A stretch of 64,000 nucleotides of DNA from Tenebrio molitor (taxonomy: Eukaryota; Arthropoda; Insecta; Coleoptera; Tenebrionidae), in assembly GCF_963966145.1 (NCBI RefSeq), contig NC_091049.1:13144001-13208000 (forward strand). Reading direction: 5' to 3'. The notes beneath the pieces are model-generated. The model did not search any database. It had not been told where the DNA came from and saw only the letters and a program-made list of their open reading frames with translations. Position 1 is the first letter of the stretch. Each line of letters opens with the position of its first letter. Made by a program: the position numbers and the translations under genes. Below are positions 34,135 to 44,376 of the stretch, piece after piece.

Positions 34135-36610
34135 AGTAATAATTGCTTTACAAGTACACAACACTCGAGGATACATAAATACGTTGTTCCCACACTATTT
34201 TCCGGAGATTATGAAAACGTTGATAATGTAAATATATTTAACAATCCCGCCATTTTGAGCGATCAGTATATTTGCCGTAAAAGAAAACGAGTAGATTCGA
34301 GTTGTTTCCCTGTTGAACGACTAGACGATACTTCTGAACCTAAAAGACACCATCCAGCTGCTTTACTACCATTAGGGGCATCTAAATCTGGTAACACAAT
34401 GTTAAAGAAAATCGATTGTAGTAGAATCAAAAATTTAACTCACAGGGAAAAGAAAATGTATTACATCAACAGATCTCAACAACAAACCATTTCTAAATTA
34501 AAATTCCATCTGAGAAAAGTTACAGATGTTAAAAAAAAAGTAAAAATCCTTGCTCAGAATAAAGTAATTCAATACTTGGAGAAAAATTTTAATTCAGTAG
34601 GCACCGAATTTATATCATCTCAATTTAAGAACATAAAAAAAAAGAATCCGTCTTGGACAATTGATAATAAAACTTTTGCTCTTGCACTTTATAAACGTGG
34701 TCCGAAATGTTACAGGTTTTTAAAAAAAAATTTGAAATTGCCATCAAAATCGACATTATATAAATTTTTTAAAAATATACCGTTTGAAACAGGAATAAAC
34801 GAAGAAATTTTTCTCAAACTTAAAACCAGAATTGAAAAAATGAAACCTATTGAGAAGATATGTAAATTAATGTTTGATGAAATGGCGTTATCCACCGATT
34901 TAACTTATTCAAAATCTGATGACAAAATTGTAGGTTATGAAGATTTAGGTTCACTAGGAAGAAATAAAAATCTTGCAAACCATTCTTTGGTTTTTATGGT
35001 ACAAGGTTTATATTCAGGATGGAAGCAACCCATATCATATCTTTTTGCAAAAAACACTGTAAAAAGTAAATATTTAAAAATGTTAATAGCAGAAATAATT
35101 AAAAAATTGCAAGATGCGGGACTAACAGTTGTGTGTACTGTTTGTGATCAAGCTGCTACAAATGTCAGAGCACTGCAGTTATTAAAGTTAGACTCTAATA
35201 CACATCCAACAAAACCTTATTTTAAAGTAAATTTTAAAAAAATAGTTTGCCTTTTCGATGTTCCTCACTTGCTGAAATCTTTACGTAATGCTCTTTTGAA
35301 GTATACAGTTTATTATGGAGAAACTAAAAAAGCAAAATTTACTTATTTAAGACAAGCTTATGAATTTGACAAAAGTAGACGATTTCAAATTTTACGTAAA
35401 ATTAGAGAATGTTTTCTCTATGTGAACAGGCACACGTTATTAAAAATGAAAGTATCCATCGCTGCAAAAACGTTAAGTTCTACTATGGCGGCTGCAATAG
35501 AAACATTAGTTGATTGTGGAAAAAACATTCCTAGTGAGGCTATTGAAACGGCATGTTTTATTCAAGACGTTAACAATTTATTCGATAGTTTTAATTCTAC
35601 TGGTATACGTGTAAATAAATACAATCCTCGATACAGATGCGCCCTTACAAAGAATTCTTTTCACTGGCAGTTTTGGGAAAGTATGAAGGAAAAAATGAAA
35701 TCGTGGCCATTTTATGATGAGACAACCGGCCAAACAAAGTCAACTATGCCTTTTAAACATGGATGGCTGAACAATATTGAGGGTAGGTATAAAGTTAATT
35801 TGGCATATTTGTAATGAAATTGGTTTTAAATTTTTGCGTACACGAATGCTCAACCAGGACCCTCTTGAAAATTTATTCTCTATTATTCGTCAATATGGGG
35901 CTGCCAATGTAAACCCTACATGTTTTCAATTCATTTCGGCATTAAAAACATCTATTCTCCATAATTTAGTGGGTTATAAAAGCTATGGAGAAAATTGTGA
36001 AGACGCTGCAAGTCATCTTTTGGACAATTTGAGGCATTTCTTATCTGTCGATAAATTAAAAGTAAAATCTGAAGTCCTAGAAGAAAATGAGAACGAATTA
36101 TTATCTTGCAATGTTTCTGTGGTGGAAAACAATATGACTTTTAACGATAAATTTGACTTGCAGGCAGTATCATATGTAGGGGGTTTCTTAATTTCTAAAT
36201 TTAAAAATGATTGTGATGAATGCCAAAAATGCTTATTTGCCCAAAATACGGATGTTCAGCATATTTTTACTCTTTATAAGGAGCATGACAAGTCAAAATT
36301 GAAATTAAAATATATAACAGAAGATTTGTGTGTTTGTGTTGCCAAAATTTACGATCTAAGTGTATATTACTTGAATAAATTTGGGGAAGTAAATTATATT
36401 GGAAAGAAATTACGGATCGCCTTAGAACGAAAAATTAATTTTTCATGGTTTACGTGTACAAGCCATTTTCTGGACATTAAAACAAAATTGTTGGATGCAG
36501 CAATCAATTTGATAATTTATAAAAAACTGCAGGATGTAAGAAGAGAATTCGAAAGAAAAAATCGGCAAAGACATGTTAGGAAGAAAATGGGAATTTTTCA
36601 GAACATTTAA
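34135..36610 (+). pseudogene. P-like (THAP9-type) transposase, one frameshift
   Basis: Starts after a CATTTTAG acceptor. The frame gives the THAP end (VVPTLFSGDYENV), a nuclear-localisation-like RKRKR, a coiled-coil and then the RNase H-like transposase with KLMFDEMALSTDL (first acidic motif), VVCTVCDQAATNVRAL, LFDVPHLLKSLRNALL and, in the second part, LNQDPLENLFSIIRQYGA (catalytic Glu region). The frame breaks at 35782-35789, where GGTA is tandemly duplicated; without the extra 4 bp the frame would continue to the TAA at 36608-36610. No other stop is seen, so this copy was inactivated by one small event. It closes with DELQAV-like acidic and Cys-rich regions (DECQKCLFAQ). Confidence 0.87.
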
Positions 36611-37050
36611 TTTTAGTTGGTTCCAGTTTTTAGTTTAATTCATTTATTGTTAATTTTTTTATTACACAATTAATAAAACGTTGTATATTTTAAAGACATT
36701 TTACATTTGAAATTAATATTAAATGAGGACAAAATTATTAAGTTAAACAACTCCATCAAGCATGCTTTATAAAATTAGTTCGGCCAACTGCTCACGCCGC
36801 GCTGGAATCGTGTTTCCAAGAATTGGGTAGCTATGCGACGTCTTACTATAGTTTAATTGTCTGTGATAGTGACAGTGACGAGATGACAAGTGAAAAAACA
36901 CAACCTAACTTTTTGTAAATCATTCGTCAAGTCAAATCAAGTTGTTGTCTGAGACACATACGCCTCAGTTACACTACACAAATCTTTGAATTGTAAAACT
37001 GTCTAAGGTAACACTTTGTCCTATTTTATTTTGGTCAACGACTGTACGTA

Positions 37051-37259
37051 CAGTCGATGGACAAATAAAACTGGGACAAAAATGACAATCACATAAGTCA
37101 AAATTTACAAATTTGCATCGTTTAATTGTGGCTTTATCACAAATAGGTTAACTTTGGTATGACATATTATATAGACACTGACAAATATATTGACAATTCA
37201 ATGGTCTGATTTACATAGATTAAATTTTAAGTGGCCCAGTTTTATTTGTCCACCGACCG
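37051..37259. mobile_element. Small MITE with CAGTCGATGGACA ends
   Basis: CAGTCGATGGACAAATAAAA at the left and the inverse of CGGTCGGTGGACAAATAAAA at the right. TA at 37049-37050 and 37260-37261. It lies only 4 bp from the TA flanking the previous MITE. Confidence 0.82.
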
Positions 37260-37261
37260 TA

Positions 37262-37559
37262 CCAGTCAAAAGATAAGTCTTGTCTTGAAGAACTAAGTAT
37301 AAGGAGTAGAACAAATTCTGCAGTTTTCGTTATTGCAATTATTCTATTTTACGAATGCAGGAATAATGTTAGAAATTAAAACATCAAGTTTTATGACAGT
37401 TCAGACCACAGGTTCAGACTTTCGAATTAATTTCAGAATTGACATTTGCGAAACATCAAAACGACATACGTATTGTAATAACAGAGAGAAACATATTTTA
37501 ATACAGGTTAGAATGAAATGGAGGAAGGTACCGGAGTCTGTGATATGTTTTTTCAAAGT
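37262..37559. other. Non-coding spacer, probably Tc1 3' region
   Basis: No gene assigned. Short open frames here have no recognisable motif. Confidence 0.35.
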
Positions 37560-37964
37560 TGACATATGTTTATAGGGTATTGCCGTATCCAGTACTAATA
37601 AATCCATGCAAATTACGAACCAAAAGTCCCCATAGGGTTCAAATCTGGACTGCGTCTCGGCCAATCAAGAACGTTTATGTTATTATTCCTGAACCATTCT
37701 GCTACCCTATGTCCTGTATGCACTGAACAATTGTCTTGTTGAAATATTAAGTTAAAATTCGGAAAAATTCTTGAAACTGAAGGCAGCATCACGTCAGGAT
37801 CCTAACACAAACATCACTGTTGAGCCGATCTTCTACATGCAACATTACCCCGGGGCTATCTACTGAAATCCACGCCTATATGTTTGCCGAAAATCGACCA
37901 ATCCTTTCCGTTGTCTGGATATACGGTTCACCATATCGTTAGTTCCTTGGTCTCTAGACTCTTA
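37560..37964 (-). pseudogene. Tc1 transposase, C-terminal half
   Basis: The reverse strand encodes QDNCSVHTGHRVAEWF and DWPRRSPDLNPM, the second Asp and the region around the third acidic residue of Tc1 transposases. Joined to the half at 40583-41060 across the Harbinger insertion, the sequence reads R-L-R-V-stop-R-P-R-N-stop, so at least two nonsense codons (TGG to TAG and CAA to TAA are the simplest explanations) existed besides the insertion. An old, dead copy. Confidence 0.8.
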
Positions 37965-38152
37965 GGGCCAACTGCACCGCTTATACTTAAAGCTGTAAGT
38001 TCAACTTATTAGCTAAGGTGAACTGCACCGTAACAGAAGCGTTACTTAAGTATACCTTATATTGAGTGGTACCTAAACCTCCACTCAAGTTCCACTTTGG
38101 AAAACGTTATGTCAAATCTGACAGTTTGAAGTGTAATTTTTAATTTATAATT

Positions 38153-39432
38153 ATGAATTTAATAATGAATGTGGAACTGTTTGACGATTTGGAAGAAATA
38201 GAACTAATTGAATTTGGTATTCCTCGAAATGTTAACATCAGAGCAGATCATTTTAATAACTTGCCAGATTACAAATTTTTTAAAAAATTTCGCCTTACCA
38301 AAGAAAGTGTGATGAAAATTTTGCCTTTGCTAGAAAATCAACTGGAGTTTCCTTTGGACATGTAATATATTTTTATTAAAAAAAATATCATAATTTACAG
38401 AAAATTCACGATTAATCTTTTTTTTTAACATGTCTTGTAGCAATCAGTGTATATCACCACTAAATCAGTTGTTAACCATGTTAAGATACTTTGCCACTGG
38501 AAGCCATATAGATAGTGTCGCTGACTACATGGGCATGGACTCTACAACGGCAGGCAGAATAATACACAAAGTATCGCGGGCTGTTGCATCTTTATACAGA
38601 AGATTTATTAAATTTCCTTCGACCGAAGAAGAGAAAGGAGTGACCAAAGAAGATTTTTTTCGAGCTGCTAGATTTCCAAATGTTGTGGGAGCTTTGGATT
38701 GCACACATATTAAAATAAAATCACCTGGTAAAAATGTCATGTATGGTTTTCTCTTTCTGCAGAAATTATTTCATAGGTGGTGAGGATGCTGAAATATATA
38801 GAAACCGAAAAGACTTTTTTTCTATTAATGTTCAAGCCATTTGTGATTCGGATAATAATTTCTTGGATGTTGTAGCACGATGGCTAGGCTCTTCTCATGA
38901 TAGTACAATATTTAATAACAGCAATATCAAAGCTCGTTTTGATGCAGGAGAGATGAAAAATTGTATTTTACTAGGTATGCCTGTTTAAATTATTCCTAAT
39001 CTATTTATATTTTGAATTACTACCTGACTTCGAAGGTGATAAGGGATATCCTTTAAAAAAATATCTGTTGTAAATCCGTTGACTCCTCCAGAGCAATTAT
39101 ATAACGAGGCACACATAAGAACACGAATGAAAATTGAATGCACTTTTGGGATCGTAAAGAGAAGGTTTCCTGTATTAGCGTATGGATGCAGATTAAAATT
39201 GAAAAATGTTTTGCCGGTAGTTATAGCCACTGCTGTATTGCATAACATTGCAAGAGCAAATAATGAAGACGAACCTGGGATAGATGGAGAAGATGTGGAT
39301 GAGAATGAATTAAATAGGTTGATTGATGATGGTCACATCCGGGTGCAACCAGCACATAATGAAATAATGAATAACGGGAATGCTTATAGTTATAGAAGAC
39401 AACTTATTTTAAATTATTTTGCAGGATTATAA
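38153..39432 (+). pseudogene. Harbinger-type (ALP1/HARBI1-like) transposase, one frameshift
   Basis: Four exons: 38153-38361, 38441-38727, 38777-38974 and 39036-39432, with introns of 79, 49 and 61 bp. Splicing gives INQCISPLNQLL and SPGGEDAEIYRNRKDFF, both aligned to Harb-2. Catalytic residues: Asp in VVGALDCTHIKI, Asp in ARWLGSSHDSTIF and Glu in MKIECTFGIVKRRFPVL. The frame changes in the A-run 39055-39061: one more A would restore it, so this is either a 1-bp deletion or a sequence error. The transposase cuts the element ends together with its Myb-like partner. Otherwise intact. Confidence 0.85.
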
Positions 39433-39507
39433 TTTTTTATAATATAGAATTGGGTACGTAGTTTTAAATATTTTTACTTGTAACTGGAAATACATAAATA
39501 CAATACT

Positions 39508-40353
39508 TTAATCCAATGTATTTTTTAAGCGTTTTAGCTGCATTTCTTTGATCTCAATGTCCAACTGCAGTGACCTTTTTCTCAACTGATGTTCTTCATT
39601 ATCTCTTGCTTCTTTTGAATTGATTATTTCTGTTTCCCTTCTTAGGTACGCTTCTTTCAAAGAAGCTAATTCCGAATATTGTTTGGACAGAAAGTTCGTA
39701 TGAATAGGAGTTACCACTCGGGGTCTTCTTCTGTCGGTTTTAAATCTTAATTTTTTGGAAGGTGCATTTTTTATGTCACCTGGTTTGTACGAGTTCCAAT
39801 CGTTTTTGTTCTGACTGCTGTTGGAAACCTCTTGAGACAAAGGTGAACCCACCAGTTCATTAGAGGTGGAAGACCGTGCATGATGATCTTCTTTCGTCGA
39901 AACATCATTATTATTTTCCTCTTCGAAAAGGTTTTCCATATTATCCTCTTCTATTATCTCAAAGGTAGCATCCCCACCAAACTCATCTGGTAGATCCTCT
40001 ATAGTTTTTTTGTTAGTTATGTTCATAACAATATCCAAACAAGGATCCACTTGCGGAGGAAAAGAACCTCCACCAGTTGCCCGTATTTCTTTTTTATTAC
40101 TTGCCGCTAGTTTTCGAACAAGCATTTTCTTATTTTCATAGCATTTCTTTAATGATTCCTTCTCCCGTAAAACTCCATGAGGGGTTTGCGAATTGAATTC
40201 TTGTGTAATCCGATCCCATGCGGCATTTTTTTCTGTCCAGGTTAATGCGTTCGTTTTCTTACATTCAATTGTATTTTTATATTTGGCGACAATGTTCATT
40301 AACAGAAGTTTTTCTTCAGAAGTATAGTTTGCCTTTCTTTTTCCTTTCTCCAT
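39508..40353 (-). CDS. Myb/SANT-like DNA-binding protein of Harb-1
   Basis: Start chosen at MEKGKRKANYTSEEKLLLMN (40353); an upstream in-frame ATG at 40374 would add seven residues. The N-terminal 80 residues form a trihelix/Myb-like domain (tryptophan in ALTWTEKNAAWDRI, then ESLKKCYENKKMLVRK). A highly acidic middle and a C-terminal coiled coil (LQLDIEIKEMQLKRLKN) follow. In PIF/Harbinger elements this second protein binds the subterminal DNA and brings the transposase into the nucleus (established for the superfamily). Complete frame; homologue of the gene at 58953-59865. Confidence 0.85.
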   Translation of the reverse strand: MEKGKRKANYTSEEKLLLMNIVAKYKNTIECKKTNALTWTEKNAAWDRITQEFNSQTPHGVLREKESLKKCYENKKMLVRKLAASNKKEIRATGGGSFPPQVDPCLDIVMNITNKKTIEDLPDEFGGDATFEIIEEDNMENLFEEENNNDVSTKEDHHARSSTSNELVGSPLSQEVSNSSQNKNDWNSYKPGDIKNAPSKKLRFKTDRRRPRVVTPIHTNFLSKQYSELASLKEAYLRRETEIINSKEARDNEEHQLRKRSLQLDIEIKEMQLKRLKNTLD

Positions 40354-40582
40354 AATTTTAATAGCACTGATCAATGTTTAACTATGTAATTCAGTAATGA
40401 CAGCTAGTGACAGGACGCTTGTATTATGTACCTAGATTTATAGAAAATCACAAACGCACGCATACTTACCTAAGTATCACAAACATTGTAATGGTGCAGT
40501 CACTCTTTAATAAGTGGATCTTATTTATCTAAGTGACACTTACATAAGTAACACTTGAGAACATATACGGTGCAGTTGGCCC

Positions 40583-41060
40583 TTAGACGGCCATTTGGAC
40601 ACGACTGAAACACTTTTTCATCTGAAAAAATGACTTGCGCCCAAAAAGCGTCGTCTCTTGCTAGATGGTCCAAACAAAATGCCATGCGGGCCTCCCTATG
40701 CATAGGTGTAAGGCTTAATTTTCTTGCCGCGATATGGTTCTTAAGCTCGCTTGTTCTTACACGACGGCGAGCGGTTCTAAAGGAACCTGGGAAACCGCTT
40801 GTATTTACCGCTTCAAGAGCCGTCATAAAAGGACTATTGCGTAATCTATTGAGAAGCATATTATCTTCTTCTGCAGTAGATGTCTTAGGCCTCCCTGAGT
40901 CTTGGCGTCTTTCAATAGTTTCATTTTGTCTCCATTTCTGAGGATTTGAGGAATGGACGAAATTGTACTTTTAGGTATTCGAAGGTCCATCGAAATCTCA
41001 ACTTGGGACATTCCTCTTTGTGCAAGAGTTACTATTTGTGTTTATTATCGTAATATTAAT
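40583..41060 (-). pseudogene. Tc1 transposase, N-terminal half
   Basis: The reverse strand encodes the first helix-turn-helix (TLAQRGMSQVEISMDLRIPK), then after a frameshift near 40930 the linker SGRPKTSTAEEDNMLLNRLR, the second helix-turn-helix region (KNHIAARKLSLTPMHREARM) and the first catalytic Asp (VIFSDEKVFQSCPNGR). It is cut there by Harb-1 and continues at 37964. Frameshift plus stops: inactive. Confidence 0.83.
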
Positions 41061-41103
41061 AACATAATTACATAAACATTTTTGTTTTATAATACAAAAA
41101 TTT

Positions 41104-41298
41104 CCGATAATATTGCGGAATCTGGAAAAGTGCCCCGAATGCTTGCAGCGTTTCCACGTTGAATGGCAAGGGAAATCCTCTCGAAAAGGAATTTCTTTGA
41201 TTTTGAATCGCCTGATTCCGTGATAAGTCGGTTTCCGATGACATTAATGAAATCGATGGCTTCTTTGCACCAAGGGCCTAAGGTTTCAAATGCTAAAC
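41104..41298 (-). pseudogene. Unassigned conserved-looking coding fragment
   Basis: The reverse strand reads FETLGPWCKEAIDFINVIG and RISLAIQRGNAASIRGTF, a protein-like segment reminiscent of the C-terminal end of some non-LTR reverse-transcriptase proteins (from memory, not certain). No start or further domain is visible. Short remnant. Confidence 0.4.
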
Positions 41299-41384
41299 CT
41301 ATTAACTATTTTAATTTTATTAAAATTTGATACCGCTGGCATTTTGCTTGACTTTCAAAAGTGACAAGTAAAAAGATCAATCAT

Positions 41385-41463
41385 AATCACAATAAGGAAT
41401 GGACTACACCGATTTTTTTGAAATGACGGAAAAATGACGGACGAAATTTTTTGGCCGTCATAG
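41385..41463. mobile_element. MITE right-end fragment (CTATGACGGCC)
   Basis: Inverse of CTATGACGGCCAAAAAATTT, followed by TA at 41464-41465. The left end was not found. Confidence 0.55.
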
Positions 41464-41465
41464 TA

Positions 41466-41693
41466 CCTACACACCGTTCACACAAAGGAGTTAAATTGGG
41501 TGCAAAGCAACTCAATATTTCTGGATTCAATCGTTAACTTACAAAAATAAATAAAAATTTCATCACCGCACTTTTCACCTAAAAAATGACAAGTGTCAGC
41601 GACAAAACCGACAGTTCAGTTCACATGAAAGCGGCAAAAATGTAATAACATGGGGATGGCCTACTTCGACTACAATCATTTAGAATAACCCTG
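41466..41693. mobile_element. MITE (CAGGGTTAT family), right end
   Basis: Ends in the inverse of CAGGGTTATTCTAAATGATT and GTCGAAGTAGGC, the same terminus seen at 24261. TA lies on both sides (41464-41465, 41694-41695), but the left terminus does not match well. Confidence 0.55.
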
Positions 41694-41695
41694 TA

Positions 41696-41990
41696 CTATG
41701 GCAGACAAAAAATTTCGTCCACAACTGTCATTGCACTCACGTATGCTCTAAAGCAGCCTTTAGGAACGAATAACCTCACTTCACATGTTGACTGTTGACA
41801 GTTGACATTGTATCGATGTTCTTAAGGGTGACAGAAAGGCGGTCTCTATAGAGACCGCCTTGGTGACAGTAATAAATTTCAAACTGTAATTTGCAAACGT
41901 CAATCATAGTGACAATAACGGTTAAACTACACCCAATTTTTGTGAAATGACAGGAAATGGGTGGATGAAATTTTTTGGCGGCAACAGTAG
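41696..41990. mobile_element. MITE with CTATGGCAGACA ends
   Basis: CTATGGCAGACAAAAAATTT at the left, inverse of CTACTGTTGCCGCCAAAAAA at the right. TA precedes it. Interior near 41845-41862 has a perfect GGCGGTCTC TATA GAGACCGCC-type palindrome. No coding content. Confidence 0.7.
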
Positions 41991-42041
41991 GTACACTCTA
42001 ATGGTGTATATGCCTAAATAGTTATTTGTATAGCAAGGCTG

Positions 42042-42133
42042 CGAAATCCTACTTTGACGAACTGAGAGAAAAATTGTCGTCAAGGCCGCTTTGCGGCCGA
42101 GACGAGACAATCTCGAGATTGTCAAAGGATTTC
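42042..42133. repeat. Hairpin with CG-rich loop
   Basis: CGAAATCCTACTTTGACG pairs imperfectly with ATTGTCAAAGGATTTCG around GGCCGCTTTGCGGCC. Member of the hairpin set. Confidence 0.65.
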
Positions 42134-42302
42134 GTAGCCAAGGTGTACACAACATTTTGTGTGCAACCCGAAAATTTGTAATTATAAAATGAACAAGTAA
42201 AATTTCCTTCACTGTCAATAAAAATAAAGTCGGCCTACATACCTCCAGGTCGCTATGGAAACGACATAAATAAAACAATTCATTTTGAGAAAAATTGGAA
42301 AA

Positions 42303-43340
42303 ATGTCGCAAGAAAATTACAACGTTTTTGTTCCGTCTACTTCCCCGGAGTTAAAAAATATTGCAGATTGTGTAGTGTCCAATTTAATACCAGAAAAGTC
42401 CAAACGGCAGTACGATAAGTGTTACAATGACGTTAAAGAGCGGTGTAATAAAAATAATGTGAAAACGGTGTCGGAGAATGTTGTTTTGGCTTATTTAATG
42501 GAAAAATCAAAAACTGTGAAAAGTTCAACTTTATGGAGCACATATTCAATGTTGAAGCTCACGCTGAACATACGGGATGACATTGGTGTAACGAAGTTTC
42601 TGAAATTGGTACCTTTTTTGAAAAAAAGTCAGTTGGTTATCAGGCGAAAAAGTCTAAGGTATCGACACGAGACCAGATCAATCTGCCCTTTTTTAGGTCA
42701 TTTTAATCATGGGAATATCAGGAGCCATGCGAAGAGACGAACTAACCAAAATGTCTATCGATGACCTCAAGGATGAACATTCTGTATTAATAGTGGCCGT
42801 TCCTGACACAAAACTGGCATAAAACGAACTTTTACTGTCACCAATCCAGAATTTGTAAGATTATACCGCAAATATGCAGCTCTTGTTCCGTGTACTCATC
42901 CAGAGTTAAAAAAATATTATAAATTGTGCAGTGTCGCTTTTGAAACCTGAAAAATCGAAACAGCAATATAAAAAATGTTACAGTGACTTTGAGACTGATG
43001 TAACAAGAAGAATGTGAAAACCGTGTTGGATAATGTTGCATTGGCTTACCTATTTACTGGAATTTATTTATTGTGGCAGGTAAATGTTAAATTCTGTTAA
43101 GATAAGTTATCATCTGCTCCCTCTTAGGTTGTTTTAATCGTGGAAATATCAGATGCCGTGCGAAGAGACAAATAAACCAAAATCATTCATGAAGCGACCA
43201 CTCCATTTGAAATTGGCGGGAACTTCAAACCAGATGAAAATTCTGTACTAATAGCGGCCGTTCCTGACACAAAAACTGGCATAAATGAAACTTTAACTGT
43301 ACCCAATCCAGATTTTGTAAGATCACATGGCAAATATAGA
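42303..43340 (+). pseudogene. Crypton-like tyrosine recombinase, two degenerate copies
   Basis: The ATG at 42303 starts an N-terminal SAM-like integrase domain (PEKSKRQYDKCYNDVKERC ... SSTLWSTYSMLKLTLN). After a frameshift near 42622 the other frame reads KKSKVSTRDQIN and then GISGAMRRDELTKMSIDDL, which contains the first catalytic Arg of tyrosine recombinases, and DTKTGI-type sequence. From about 42885 the same order repeats in worse condition (HPELKKYYKLCSVAF, KNVKTVLDNVALAYL, NSVLIAAVPDTKTGINET), so two partial copies lie in tandem. The His-Arg-Tyr end of the catalytic domain is missing. Family assignment: Crypton/DIRS-like recombinase of animals (from knowledge of the fold). Confidence 0.68.
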
Positions 43341-43395
43341 GATAGATATGTTGTAATTGTGATAATAAATAAATATTGAAATGACTTTTACTTTT

Positions 43396-43483
43396 ACGGC
43401 CGTCGTCAAGGCAACGGCTGCGAAATTCAATTTCGCGGCCTGCTCAAGGCACGCGAAGTGCTCATTTCGCGTACGGTTGCACA
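43396..43483. repeat. CG-rich palindromic cluster
   Basis: Includes GCGAAATTCAATTTCGC and a longer imperfect pairing of GGCCGTCGTC.. with CGCGTACGG-type words. Similar in style to the hairpin at 42042. Confidence 0.5.
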
Positions 43484-43535
43484 CAAATGTTATTTTTAAT
43501 GCAGCACGTCAGACATCATTATCTGCATTGCCATA

Positions 43536-43751
43536 TTGCCCTCTACACCAAGGTCAAGATTGAAGAAAAATTGTAATAGTCATCGAAGTGCTAAGCGGCA
43601 CTGTGACCACATCAGAAAAAAGTTTATTACATTAAGAAAGCAAATGAAGAAAATAAGGAGACAAAACCTAGCACTTAGGCGGAAAGTAACATTATTGCAA
43701 AAATTAGTTGTGCATTTAAAAGAAAAAAATACGTTATTGGAAAATGGATAA
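43536..43751 (+). CDS. Coiled-coil fragment of a THAP/P-type transposase
   Basis: A 71-residue basic frame with LRKQMKKIRRQNLALRRKV and LQKLVVHLKEKNTLLENG, the coiled coil that follows the THAP finger in P-type proteins. No THAP finger precedes it and no catalytic region follows. Probably a remnant exon. Confidence 0.45.
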   Translation: MPSTPRSRLKKNCNSHRSAKRHCDHIRKKFITLRKQMKKIRRQNLALRRKVTLLQKLVVHLKEKNTLLENG

Positions 43752-44376
43752 ATTGCTTTATTGGTATAATAGTAAGAATAAATTCTTGCGACTTTCTTTA
43801 TTGTTTAACAGCAAGGAGCCTCTGCTTCAATGGTAGCAATGGTGCAAAGAATGTTGAACGGCAAAAAGATAGAAATATTCGCCAAGTGTCAGAGCTTTTG
43901 CGGTTACATTACATTTCTCTAGTCCAAAGGCTTAGGCTCTGTTTGTGAGGCCGATGCAGCTAAGCCATAAAACGACCGAAGCGCTGACAGATTCCAGTGC
44001 GTCCAAAACATTTCATGAATAATTAATTATTAGCAGAAGAATTAATATTTCTAAGAAGATGAACTTTTTGGATTTCCTGCTCTAAAGTAATATCCCTTAC
44101 CTAGCATCTTCCAAACATCATGTTTTCTCACTTTTACGCCCGCACACAGCTTTCAGAACGAGGATGGCCAGTTGGTTAACGTAAGCCGAGCGCAGTATCT
44201 TCCCGACAAAAGAAATTTGCATATGCGTGTGTTAAGCGGTGATTATTATTGATTTATGACAACCCAGTTTTACGACTTATGTGCAACAATATCAAAAACC
44301 GACTTTATCGATATGTGCGGAATGCATTCAGCAAGAGCCTATCGCACCCCAGTACCATCGAAAAGTGGTACTTGAC
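43752..44376. other. Non-coding spacer
   Basis: No gene or repeat recognised. Confidence 0.35.

Larger units (their letters stand above)
32997..36865 (+). mobile_element. P-like (THAP9-type) element, complete ends, 8-bp TSD
   Basis: A perfect 26-bp inverted repeat at both ends (starting CACAGACAATTAAACTATAG) and an identical 8-bp duplication ATAGTGAC at 32989-32996 and 36866-36873, as produced by P elements. It carries a THAP exon (33519-33665) and the transposase region (34135-36610). It is inserted in a TA-flanked MITE and is therefore the younger of the two. Confidence 0.9.
32821..37044. mobile_element. MITE split by a P-like element
   Basis: A perfect 32-bp inverted repeat lies at 32821-32852 and 37013-37044 (starting CAGTCGTTGACCAAAATAAA), flanked by TA (32819-32820, 37045-37046). 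Without the P-like insertion it would be only about 345 bp. The ends are related to those of 31129-31296 and 37051-37259. TA duplication and end sequence suit a Tc1/mariner-mobilised MITE. Confidence 0.88.
37965..40582. mobile_element. PIF/Harbinger element Harb-1, TTA duplication
   Basis: GGGCCAACTGCACCG at the left and its perfect inverse at the right, flanked by TTA (37962-37964, 40583-40585), the usual target of PIF/Harbinger. It carries a spliced transposase gene on the plus strand and a Myb/SANT-like gene on the minus strand, converging. It split a Tc1 transposase gene. The ends resemble those of Harb-2 at 57561 (shared GGCC..NTGCACCG). Confidence 0.92.

Noticed and set aside
32821..37044. 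Chimeric transposon: P-type transposase between Tc1/mariner-type ends
   Set aside because: An inner 26-bp inverted repeat with a perfect 8-bp duplication (ATAGTGAC) shows that the P-like element is a separate insertion in the MITE.
43760..43960. Possible continuation of a THAP-type gene after the coiled coil
   Set aside because: The open stretches show no P-type motif, and stops follow quickly.
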